Origin: Desulfurellales bacterium
GTDB taxonomy: Bacteria; Campylobacterota_A; Desulfurellia; Desulfurellales; Hippeaceae
Direction of reading: 5' to 3'
Length of the DNA: 9,750 nt
Assembly (NCBI GenBank): GCA_027064405.1
Contig: JAMOPP010000129.1
Coordinates: 1 to 9,750 of the forward strand
Shown piece after piece: positions 1 to 6,628 of this stretch. Positions within the stretch are counted from its first letter, which is position 1. Each line of letters begins with the position of its first letter. Made by a program: the position numbers and the translations under genes. Below the pieces are notes generated by a model. It had not been told where the DNA came from. It saw nothing but the letters and a program-made list of their open reading frames with translations, and made no database searches.

Positions 1-858
1 GTTAAACAGCTCCATAATTGCAAGAACGATAAAAACGCCAATCGTTATTACATCTTCCCTGCCTTTTTTAAGTATAGGAAATTTTTTTAATCTTTCAATT
101 CCGTCTGTTTCTAAAAGTTCATCTAATATATTTTCGATACTACTTTTATTAATCAAATAGCCCTCTGTTTTTTCGTAGGAATATTTATCAATTTTCATAT
201 CAATAGCTGCAATACTTGTAACCGTACCCGCATTTCCAACAAGCAGGTCAATATCTTTAAATTTACTATTTATGCTGCTTTTTAAAGATTCAACGAAAAA
301 TTTTCTAACGGATTCAAGTTCGTCTATACAAGGAGGGTCATTTTTGATAAATTTTTCTAACAATTTCACCACCCCCAGTGGTATGCTAAAAGAATCTATC
401 AGTTTTTCCGATTTAGATAAGATAAATTCTGTAGAACCGCCACCCAAATCAAAGGCACACCATTTTAGATTTTTTACCTTTTCTTTTAAGGAGTAGGTTA
501 TACCTTTTTGTGTAAGATATGCTTCATAATCCGAATTTATAACCTCAATATTAAACCCCGTCTCTTTCCTAATTAAATCAACAAACCACTTGCCGTTTTC
601 AGACTCCCTTACCGCACTTGTAGCTACAACAAAAACCTTATCGACTTTGTAGGACAAAATTTTATTCTTATATTCTGAGAGAATTTTCTCGGTTCTGATT
701 AATGCTGATTTAGATATTATTTTACTTTTTCCAAAACCTTCACCTATTCTTGCTATTTGACTATCCTGATACAGATACTTAAATTCGCAATCTTTGCATT
801 TCTTGGCAATTAGAAGTCGTATAGTATTTGTTCCCATATCGATGGAAGCTATAATCAT
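1..858 (-). CDS. ppx: Ppx/GppA family exopolyphosphatase / guanosine pentaphosphate phosphatase (3' end cut by window)
   Basis: The frame opens with ATG at 858 and stays open for 286 codons to the window edge. Family members hydrolyse inorganic polyphosphate from chain ends and/or convert pppGpp to ppGpp in the cytoplasm. The ASKHA-fold signatures are all visible: phosphate-1 loop DMGTNTIRLL (residues 7-16), ATSAVRES (79-86), phosphate-2 loop DLGGGSTE (137-144), PLGVVKL (160-166), the GNAGT loop (208-212) and GREDVI (266-271). The usual IxGxEEA segment reads INSDYEA (107-113). The second Glu, matching the catalytic Glu121 of E. coli Ppx as I recall it, is kept as E112, while the Gly is Ser and the first Glu is Tyr. 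Short family members have about 300 residues, so probably only 15-30 are missing. The ATG overlaps the stop of the phosphate permease (ATGA), which suggests translational coupling. Ppx and GppA activities cannot be told apart here. Confidence 0.93.
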   Translation of the reverse strand, partial: MIIASIDMGTNTIRLLIAKKCKDCEFKYLYQDSQIARIGEGFGKSKIISKSALIRTEKILSEYKNKILSYKVDKVFVVATSAVRESENGKWFVDLIRKETGFNIEVINSDYEAYLTQKGITYSLKEKVKNLKWCAFDLGGGSTEFILSKSEKLIDSFSIPLGVVKLLEKFIKNDPPCIDELESVRKFFVESLKSSINSKFKDIDLLVGNAGTVTSIAAIDMKIDKYSYEKTEGYLINKSSIENILDELLETDGIERLKKFPILKKGREDVITIGVFIVLAIMELFN

Positions 859-2102
859 ACTATAAAGACACCCCTTAAAATTATAAAGATAGCCGCCGCC
901 AATACAGCGGCAATAGGTATTGTTAAAAGCCAAGAGAAAATAACATCTTTTAAAACCTTCATATTTATGGCTGATAATCCTCTTGCCAAACCTACGCCTA
1001 TAACTGCACCTATCAAAGTATGTGTAGTGGATATAGGCAAACCAAGTCTTGAACAAACCAAAACAGTGGTGGCAGCTCCAAATTCAGCGGCAAAACCCCT
1101 CGACGGAGTCATATCTGTAATTTTCCTTCCAACCACCAGTATAACTTTATATCCATACATAGAAAGTCCTACTACTATTCCTATACCCCCAACACTCAAT
1201 ATCCATATGGGCATAGAAACAGCTTGTCCGTGTGTTAGTGCATAAGCATATACAGAGCCCATAAGAGGACCGATTGCATTTGCTATATCATTGGCTCCGT
1301 GAGAAAATGCCATATATGATGCGGTAATAATCTGAAGTATGGAAAAAACCCGTTCAACCTGTGGATACCTTCTTTTATACGGAGCAGTGGCATCAACAGG
1401 AATCTTTGAAATAATGAGTCTCATAACAATAAAAAATATCACACTAACGGCAAGTGATATAAGTAAAGCACTTTCAAATGAAAAATTCATATGAAGATTT
1501 TTTAAACCCTTAAATAGTACGGAAAATACAATGATTATTGACACCGTAAATGCTAAGAAAGGGGCGTATTTTTTAGCTGCGACGACGGGCTTTTCAGTGC
1601 TTAGAATATATTTTGAAATAAACACAAAAATAAAAAACGAAATAATACCGCCACTTACAGGGGATATGACCCAGCTTGCAACTATTGCTATAAGCTTTGC
1701 CCACGAAATTGAGGATACTCCATGACTCACCATTCCAAAACCTATTACACCTCCCACAATCGAGTGAGTGGTTGAAACAGGCATACCGAGTTTTGTTGCA
1801 AGGTTAATCCAGATAGAGGATGCGAGAAGTGTTGCGAGCATACCGTATGCAAAAATCATAGGGGCATTGGCATATTCGTAAGGATTAACTATGCCTTTTG
1901 CAATAGTCATACTAACATGACTACCTACAAGGACAGCGCCGGAAAACTCAAACACAGCCGCTATTAATATAGCTTGTCTTAATGTTACACTTCTTGCACC
2001 CACGCTTGTTCCCATGGCGTTTGCCACATCATTTGCCCCTATATTCCATGCCATATAGAAACCAAATAAAGCGGCTAAGATAACTATAATTGTAATATGC
2101 AT
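855..2102 (-). CDS. pit: PiT-family inorganic phosphate transporter
   Basis: The product is a 415-residue integral membrane protein of the PiT (PHO-4) family, which imports phosphate or metal-phosphate by ion symport across the cytoplasmic membrane. The inverted duplication typical of the family is clear. GANDVANAMG (residues 22-31) and PVSTTHSIVGG (108-118) in the first half are mirrored by GANDIANAIG (269-278) and PISTTHTLIGA (356-366) in the second. The protein is hydrophobic throughout, with a short charged central loop near residues 165-180 and 243-260. ATG at 2102 is the only reasonable start, because an in-frame TAA lies just upstream. Its ribosome-binding site AAGGGG overlaps the stop codon of the DUF47 gene 15 nt away. 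Pairing of a PiT permease with a DUF47 protein is common in bacteria, and the DUF47 partner is thought to regulate the permease. Its stop overlaps the ppx start. Confidence 0.95.
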   Translation of the reverse strand: MHITIIVILAALFGFYMAWNIGANDVANAMGTSVGARSVTLRQAILIAAVFEFSGAVLVGSHVSMTIAKGIVNPYEYANAPMIFAYGMLATLLASSIWINLATKLGMPVSTTHSIVGGVIGFGMVSHGVSSISWAKLIAIVASWVISPVSGGIISFFIFVFISKYILSTEKPVVAAKKYAPFLAFTVSIIIVFSVLFKGLKNLHMNFSFESALLISLAVSVIFFIVMRLIISKIPVDATAPYKRRYPQVERVFSILQIITASYMAFSHGANDIANAIGPLMGSVYAYALTHGQAVSMPIWILSVGGIGIVVGLSMYGYKVILVVGRKITDMTPSRGFAAEFGAATTVLVCSRLGLPISTTHTLIGAVIGVGLARGLSAINMKVLKDVIFSWLLTIPIAAVLAAAIFIILRGVFIV

Positions 2103-2117
2103 ACCAAAATAAACCCC

Positions 2118-2786
2118 TTATTGAGATATTATAAGTCTTATTCTGTTACTCATTTTTTCTGCTGCATTCGCTATATCGCCTGTAGCTTCAAGAATTTTTA
2201 GCCATAGAACCAAAGAGGCACAGTCAAGATTCTCTTTGGAATTTAGTATTTCTTTTGTAAGTGCATATTGTAGTTTATCCGTATTGTGTTCAGCCTGATT
2301 AACCTTATCGAGCAAATCCGATACAGTCTTGGTTTCCGGTCCGGCAAAACTTGCAGCTCTGAGAGTATCAAGTTCAATTATAACATCTTTTGCAAGATTT
2401 ACAACATCAACAATATTCGATGCAAATTCTTTAAGTTGACCTTTAGTATTTTCAGGCACTTTGATATCTTTAAATGTCATCAGGACACCGACATCTTCGG
2501 ATTTGTCAGCTATGGCATCCATAGAGGTTACAATTTGAAGTATATCTCCCCTTGCAACAGGCATAAAAATGCTTTTTGGAAGACTTTGTCTTATTTCGTT
2601 CTTTATGATATCGGTTTTATATTCGTGGTCTGATATTTCCTTAGCCAATAGCTCAATATTTTCTTTATCTGCATTTAAAAAAGCATCATAGATCTTAGGT
2701 ATTCTATTTGTGCACTCCATAACCTCTTTCATCATTTCTGCAAGTGCAGCAAAAGGAGACTTTCTAAAAAGGTCAAAAACTCTCAT
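2118..2786 (-). CDS. DUF47 (PhoU-like) phosphate transport regulator
   Basis: This 222-residue soluble all-helical protein belongs to the DUF47/TIGR00153 family, distant relatives of PhoU usually encoded next to a PiT permease, and its length is normal for the family. PhoU-type acidic metal-binding motifs are visible at residues 50-59 (EISDHEYKTD), 90-98 (DAIADKSED) and 200-204 (EATGD). The N-terminus starts with a short FDLFRKSPF segment typical of the family. ATG at 2786 is preceded by a strong AAGGAGG. The gene lies 47 nt after the mrp stop and 15 nt before the permease start, so it is probably cotranscribed with both. By analogy it should modulate the permease at the cytoplasmic face or help sense phosphate status. 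That role is inferred from context. It is not the PhoU of a Pst system, since no pst genes are present. Confidence 0.9.
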   Translation of the reverse strand: MRVFDLFRKSPFAALAEMMKEVMECTNRIPKIYDAFLNADKENIELLAKEISDHEYKTDIIKNEIRQSLPKSIFMPVARGDILQIVTSMDAIADKSEDVGVLMTFKDIKVPENTKGQLKEFASNIVDVVNLAKDVIIELDTLRAASFAGPETKTVSDLLDKVNQAEHNTDKLQYALTKEILNSKENLDCASLVLWLKILEATGDIANAAEKMSNRIRLIISQ

Positions 2787-2833
2787 TTAATCCTCCTTAA
2801 TTATAAGTTAAGAAATCTCTATGTTAGATAGGT

Positions 2834-3862
2834 TTAACCGTTCAATATTTTTACTTTTTCCACTATGTTTCTTGCGGCATCTTCAAATGCTTTGGATACA
2901 GCGGATGTTGGATTTGCCACAACAATAGCGTTTCCTGTATCTCCACCTTCTCTTATAGCCACATCTATGGGTATCTCACCCAAAAACGGCAAAGAATTTT
3001 CAGTAGCAAATTTTTTACCTCCACCGTGAGAGAAAATATGCGTTCTTTCTCCACATTTGGGACAAATAAAATAGCTCATATTTTCAATAACGCCAAGTAC
3101 GGGTATTTTCAATTTTTTGAAGAAATCATTGGCTTTCATAGCATCGCTCAAGGCAACATTCTGAGGTGTGATAACTATTATTCCTCCGGAAACCTTTGTT
3201 TCCTGTGCAAGAGTTATTTGAGCATCCCCCGTTCCGGGCGGTAGATCAACTATTAAAAAATCCAAATCTCCCCAAGTAACATCATCTAAAAATTGTTTTA
3301 TAGCTTGATTTATCAGAGGTCCTCTCCAGATAATTGCAGCATCTTTTGGAATCATATTGCCTATTGATATAATTTTTATGCCATATTTCTCTGTCGGCAA
3401 AATTTTATCTTTATGCTCTTTATCTATTTGAACCGGTATGCCTTCTATTCCCATCATAACAGGAATATTCGGCCCATAAATGTCAGCATCAAGCAATCCT
3501 ACTTTAAAACCCAATTTTGCAAGAGTTAGAGCCAAATTAACACTTACGGTAGATTTTCCAACTCCGCCCTTACCGCTTGTTGTAGCTATCACATACTTAA
3601 TGTTTGACACTTTTTCTTTTTTTTCAACCACTTTTTCAATTTCAATCTCGACATCATTGACTCCCTCAACGCTTTTTGCGGCTAAAGGAATACTTTTTTT
3701 AAAAACATCTATAACAGCCTGATTCTGTTCTTTAGTTTTTATCTTTATGAGTGCCTTTCCATCTTTAAACTCAATATCATTAATAATACCTTCCTTGACA
3801 ACGCTGTGAGTTTTACCCGGGTAAAAAACCTTCTTCAAACTTTCTAAAATCTTTTCTTTCAT
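2834..3862 (-). CDS. mrp: Mrp/ApbC (NBP35-like) P-loop ATPase, iron-sulfur cluster carrier
   Basis: This 342-residue protein has an N-terminal MIP18/DUF59-type domain (about residues 1-80) and a ParA/MinD-like deviant P-loop ATPase domain (about 88-342). Visible motifs are the deviant Walker A GKGGVGKST (97-105, signature lysine K98), DADIYGPN (125-132), Walker B-like LIVDLPPGTGD (203-213) and the family CPKC motif (C267, C270), which bridges a labile 4Fe-4S cluster at the dimer interface. Proteins of this family bind and transfer Fe-S clusters to apo-enzymes in the cytoplasm. The N-terminal domain is divergent: the usual DPE segment after the first helix reads YPGKTHS (14-20). ATG at 3862 has AGAAGGTG upstream (3868-3875). 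The gene lies 22 nt after ahcY. I see no Fe-S enzyme beside it, so its target is unknown. Confidence 0.94.
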   Translation of the reverse strand: MKEKILESLKKVFYPGKTHSVVKEGIINDIEFKDGKALIKIKTKEQNQAVIDVFKKSIPLAAKSVEGVNDVEIEIEKVVEKKEKVSNIKYVIATTSGKGGVGKSTVSVNLALTLAKLGFKVGLLDADIYGPNIPVMMGIEGIPVQIDKEHKDKILPTEKYGIKIISIGNMIPKDAAIIWRGPLINQAIKQFLDDVTWGDLDFLIVDLPPGTGDAQITLAQETKVSGGIIVITPQNVALSDAMKANDFFKKLKIPVLGVIENMSYFICPKCGERTHIFSHGGGKKFATENSLPFLGEIPIDVAIREGGDTGNAIVVANPTSAVSKAFEDAARNIVEKVKILNG

Positions 3863-3884
3863 TACAGCACCTTCTAAAAAAAAT

Positions 3885-5141
3885 TTAAGTTCCTACCGTC
3901 CAGCTTGATAAATATTTTTCCTGTTCGGCAGTTAGTGTATCTATATCGACATTCAGACTCTCAAGTTTTAGTTTTGCAATATTATTATCTATATCTTTTG
4001 GCACACTATATACCTTATTTTCAAGTTTATCTGCATTGTTTATTATATATTCGGCAGACAAAGCCTGATTTGCAAAACTCATATCCATAACAGCCGAAGG
4101 GTGACCCTCTGCCGCCGATAAATTAACCAGTCTGCCTTCAGCAAGAAGATAGACTCTATTTCCCTTAGGCAACTCGTATTCTCTGACATATTCTCTAATA
4201 TCCGTCTGTTTTACAGCAATTTCCTTAAGTCCTTTAACATCTATCTCCACATCAAAATGACCTGAATTGGCAACGATTGCACCATCTTTCATAACCTCAA
4301 AATGCTCTTTTCTTAAAACATGCATATCACCGCTTACCGTGCAGAAGAAATCACCTATTTTCGCTGCTTCAGCCATAGGCATTACCCTAAAACCGTCCAT
4401 TACAGCTTCAAGTGCCATTAAAGGATCAACCTCCGTTACTACAACATTTGCACCCATACCTTTAGCCCTATCAGCCAAACCTTTTCCGCACCATCCATAG
4501 CCTGAAACTACAAATACAGAACCGGCTATCAGTCTATTTGTTGCTCTTATTATGCCGTCAAGGGTTGATTGTCCCGTCCCGTATCTATTATCAAATAAAT
4601 GTTTTGTATTTGCGTCGTTAACCGCAATAACCGGAAACAGCAGAACATTATCTTTTTCCATGCTTTTTAATCTTATTACACCCGTTGTTGTTTCTTCCGT
4701 TGAACCCATAATATTTTTTACCATATCTTTTCTGTCTGAATGCAATAAAGAGACGAGATCGGCACCATCATCCATAGTAATTTGAGGATTCTTATCAAGT
4801 ACGGAATTCAAATGTTTATAATATGTGTCTCTATCCTCTCCCTTTATAGCATAAACCGGTATATCATAATATTTCACCAAAGCAGCAGCCACATCATCTT
4901 GAGTTGACAAAGGATTGGATGCGCAAAGATAAACATCAGCTCCTCCTTGTTTTAGAGTAACTGCCAAATTTGCCGTTTCCGTTGTTACATGAAGGCATGC
5001 GCCTATGGTTTTACCCTTTAGGGGCTGTTCCTTTTTAAATCTTTTTTGTATTAAATCAAGAACCGGCATACTTTTAAATGCCCAGTCCATTCTATTTTTA
5101 CCAGCTTCTGAAAGATTAATATCTTTTATATCATAATCCAT
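3885..5141 (-). CDS. ahcY: S-adenosylhomocysteine hydrolase (adenosylhomocysteinase)
   Basis: This NAD-dependent cytoplasmic enzyme splits S-adenosylhomocysteine into adenosine and homocysteine, which removes the product inhibitor of methyltransferases. The 418 residues contain the substrate segment HVTTETANL (51-59), DDGADL (124-129), the catalytic lysine and aspartate in NDANTKHLFDN (K180, D184), the NAD loop GYGWCGKG (214-221), SGHFDVEID (293-301) and AEGHPS (344-349). It is the short form: the roughly 40-residue insertion of eukaryotic and many proteobacterial enzymes is absent. The C-terminus ends in a YLSSWTVGT-type tail like archaeal and Thermotoga enzymes, not the KYxY-type end. The start ATG at 5141 lies 1 nt after the metK stop, with GGAG (5148-5151) inside the end of metK, so translation is probably coupled. 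With MetK it forms two steps of the activated-methyl cycle. Methionine synthase is not in the window. Confidence 0.97.
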   Translation of the reverse strand: MDYDIKDINLSEAGKNRMDWAFKSMPVLDLIQKRFKKEQPLKGKTIGACLHVTTETANLAVTLKQGGADVYLCASNPLSTQDDVAAALVKYYDIPVYAIKGEDRDTYYKHLNSVLDKNPQITMDDGADLVSLLHSDRKDMVKNIMGSTEETTTGVIRLKSMEKDNVLLFPVIAVNDANTKHLFDNRYGTGQSTLDGIIRATNRLIAGSVFVVSGYGWCGKGLADRAKGMGANVVVTEVDPLMALEAVMDGFRVMPMAEAAKIGDFFCTVSGDMHVLRKEHFEVMKDGAIVANSGHFDVEIDVKGLKEIAVKQTDIREYVREYELPKGNRVYLLAEGRLVNLSAAEGHPSAVMDMSFANQALSAEYIINNADKLENKVYSVPKDIDNNIAKLKLESLNVDIDTLTAEQEKYLSSWTVGT

Positions 5142-5142
5142 T

Positions 5143-6303
5143 TTATACTCCTGCCTGTTTTTTTAAAATATCTGCTTTATCGGTTTTTTCCCATGTAAAA
5201 TCGGCGTCTTCTCGCCCAAAATGTCCGTATGCTGCAGTTTTTTTGTAAATAGGTCTCAATAAGTCAAGCGTTGTAATTATGCCCTTTGGTGTTAAATCAA
5301 AATTGTCTGTAATAAGTTTTTTCATATCCTCTTTCGGTAGCTTGCCCGTTCCGTATGTATGAAGCATTATACTTACTGGTTCTTTAACGCCAATAGCGTA
5401 TGCAAGCTGCACTTCGCACCGTTTTGCAAGTTCCGCAGCAACCATATTTTTGGCTATATAACGAGCCATATATGCACCTGATCTATCAACCTTCGTAGGA
5501 TCCTTTCCTGAAAATGCCCCTCCGCCGTGAGCACTAATTCCGCCATATGTATCCACTACTATTTTTCTTCCCGTTAAACCGGCATCTGCATACGGTCCAC
5601 CCATTACAAATCTTCCGGTAGGATTAATGTAAATCTTTATATCGCTATCCCACATATCTCTTGGTATTATGTATTCTATAACATTCTTAACTATATCTTT
5701 TCTCAATTTTTCCAGCTCTATATCTGGGTCGTGCTGAGCCGATATAACAATAGCTGTAACTTTTTCAGGAATAAAACCGTTATATCTTATTGTAACTTGA
5801 GTTTTACCATCCGGCCTTAGATAGGGTAACAATCCCTGTTTTCTCACATCTGATAACCTTTTTGCAAGTTTATGTGACAATAATATTGTAAGCGGCATAT
5901 ATTCTTTGGTTTCATCAGTAGCATATCCAAACATCATGCCCTGATCTCCGGCTCCTATTTCTTCACCCTGTTCAACTCCCATAGCTATGTCCGGCGACTG
6001 CTTATCTATGGATGTAAGCACTGCACAAGATTTGTAGTCAATACCGTAATCGGCGTCTGTGTAGCCTATTTCTTTTATTGTTTTTCTAACAACTTCAGGT
6101 ATTTCAACATAGGTATCGGTTGATATTTCTCCTGCAATAAAAGCCATTCCCGTTGTAAGCATTGTTTCGCATGCAACCCTGCAGTTTTTATCCTGCGAAA
6201 TAATGGCATCCAAAATAGAATCGGAAATCTGGTCTGCCATTTTATCAGGATGGCCTTCTGTAACTGATTCGGATGTAAAAAGAAAAGTTTCTTTTGAATT
6301 CAC
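5143..6303 (-). CDS. metK: S-adenosylmethionine synthetase (methionine adenosyltransferase)
   Basis: MetK condenses methionine with ATP to S-adenosylmethionine, releasing phosphate and pyrophosphate, as a cytoplasmic tetramer needing Mg and K ions. The 386-residue length is normal for the bacterial enzyme. Visible motifs are TSESVTEGHPDK (residues 10-21), the GAGDQGMMFGYA signature (117-128), the P-loop-like GGGAFSGKD signature (260-268) with DRSGAYMARY after it, and a C-terminal YGHFGR (329-334). The start codon is GTG at 6303, supported by a strong AAAAGGAGG at 6310-6318 with a 6-nt spacer. No in-frame ATG fits better, and the N-terminus matches the family. The gene begins 22 nt after the tRNA-Leu gene, so it is likely cotranscribed with it from the promoter at 6426-6453. 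I see no SAM riboswitch; there is no room for one between the tRNA and the start. Confidence 0.98.
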   Translation of the reverse strand: MNSKETFLFTSESVTEGHPDKMADQISDSILDAIISQDKNCRVACETMLTTGMAFIAGEISTDTYVEIPEVVRKTIKEIGYTDADYGIDYKSCAVLTSIDKQSPDIAMGVEQGEEIGAGDQGMMFGYATDETKEYMPLTILLSHKLAKRLSDVRKQGLLPYLRPDGKTQVTIRYNGFIPEKVTAIVISAQHDPDIELEKLRKDIVKNVIEYIIPRDMWDSDIKIYINPTGRFVMGGPYADAGLTGRKIVVDTYGGISAHGGGAFSGKDPTKVDRSGAYMARYIAKNMVAAELAKRCEVQLAYAIGVKEPVSIMLHTYGTGKLPKEDMKKLITDNFDLTPKGIITTLDLLRPIYKKTAAYGHFGREDADFTWEKTDKADILKKQAGV

Positions 6304-6318
6304 TATTATCCTCCTTTT
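6304..6318 (-). promoter_or_regulatory. metK ribosome-binding site (supports the GTG start)
   Basis: The minus strand reads AAAAGGAGG followed by six bases and then GTG. The strong complementarity to the 16S rRNA 3' end and the ideal spacing fix the metK start at the GTG at 6303. Confidence 0.85.
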
Positions 6319-6325
6319 GCCAAAT

Positions 6326-6413
6326 TGGTGCCGAAAAGGGGACTCGAACCCCTATGAGCCAAGAGCTCACTAGAACCTGAATCTAGCGCGTCTACCAATT
6401 CCGCCATTTCGGC
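6326..6413 (-). tRNA. tRNA-Leu, anticodon CAG, CCA encoded
   Basis: The minus strand folds as an 88-nt class II tRNA. The acceptor strands GCCGAAA and TTTCGGC pair, followed by discriminator A and an encoded CCA. The D-arm region holds GGAATTGGTAGACGC. The anticodon stem CTAGA/TCTAG encloses the loop TTCAGGT, giving anticodon CAG at 6379-6377, which reads the leucine codon CUG. A long variable arm (TGAGCTC TTG GCTCA type) and the T-arm GGGG TTCGAGT CCCC complete it. The long variable arm is as expected for leucine. It lies 22 nt upstream of metK, directly after a near-consensus promoter. Confidence 0.98.
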
Positions 6414-6425
6414 AAGCCTGAAAAA

Positions 6426-6453
6426 ATTATATTTAAAATAGCACTTATGTCAA
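6426..6453 (-). promoter_or_regulatory. Strong sigma-70-type promoter for tRNA-Leu (and probably the metK operon)
   Basis: On the minus strand a perfect -35 box TTGACA (6453-6448) is followed by a 16-nt spacer and a perfect -10 box TATAAT (6431-6426). The predicted start, about 7 nt further on near 6419, leaves only a few bases before the mature tRNA 5' end at 6413, which is typical for stable RNA genes. No terminator separates the tRNA from metK, so read-through into metK and the genes behind it is likely. A second TTGACA (6474-6469) lies exactly 21 bp upstream, without a good -10 of its own. Confidence 0.85.
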
Positions 6454-6579
6454 TTTAATTATGGGTATTGTCAATAATCTGCCACATATCCCATAGAATT
6501 TTTAATAAAATAAAATTATATGCTTTCTAAGTAAAATACCTGTTATCGCATTACTACGCAGTGGTTTTATAAAGTCAAG

Positions 6580-6608
6580 TTGTTTTGAAAATAATTTTAT
6601 GATATAAA
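6580..6608 (+). promoter_or_regulatory. Candidate promoter for the CcdA-thioredoxin gene
   Basis: TTGTTT (6580-6585), a 17-nt spacer and TATAAA (6603-6608) make a plausible but weak sigma-70 promoter. The -10 box ends 20 nt before the ATG. The leader would be short, about 14 nt, and would still contain the AAGGAGG site at 6618-6624. In an AT-rich region such matches arise by chance, so support is limited. Confidence 0.35.
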
Positions 6609-6628
6609 CCGCTGTTTAAGGAGGACTG

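Noticed and set aside
272..496. Plus-strand open frame of 74 codons opposite ppx
   Set aside because: It is antisense to the DLGGGSTE-containing part of ppx and has no credible ribosome-binding site.
967..1725. Plus-strand open frames opposite the phosphate permease gene (967-1245 and 1531-1725)
   Set aside because: They lie wholly antisense to a well-supported gene and have no ribosome-binding site or recognisable motif. They are shadows of the real coding frame.
2800..2805. TATAAT on the minus strand upstream of the DUF47 gene
   Set aside because: It is a perfect -10 hexamer, but it directly abuts the ribosome-binding site, so a transcript starting 7 nt downstream would lose that site. 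The best -35 (CTAACA) is weak. Probably chance AT-rich sequence.
2286..4785. Plus-strand open frames opposite the DUF47, mrp and ahcY genes
   Set aside because: They are antisense to conserved genes with clear motifs, show low-complexity or unlikely compositions, and have no initiation signals.
6304..6325. SAM or SAH riboswitch ahead of metK/ahcY
   Set aside because: Only 22 nt separate the tRNA from metK and 1 nt separates metK from ahcY, so there is no room for either aptamer.
6326..6413. tRNA-Leu as an integration site for a mobile element
   Set aside because: The tRNA 3' end abuts metK by 22 nt, and I see no repeat of the tRNA 3' end, integrase or phage gene in the window.
6414..6628. 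Small gene or regulatory RNA in the divergent intergenic region
   Set aside because: Apart from the promoters and the ribosome-binding site, I see only AT-rich sequence with no open frame with initiation signals and no strong hairpin.
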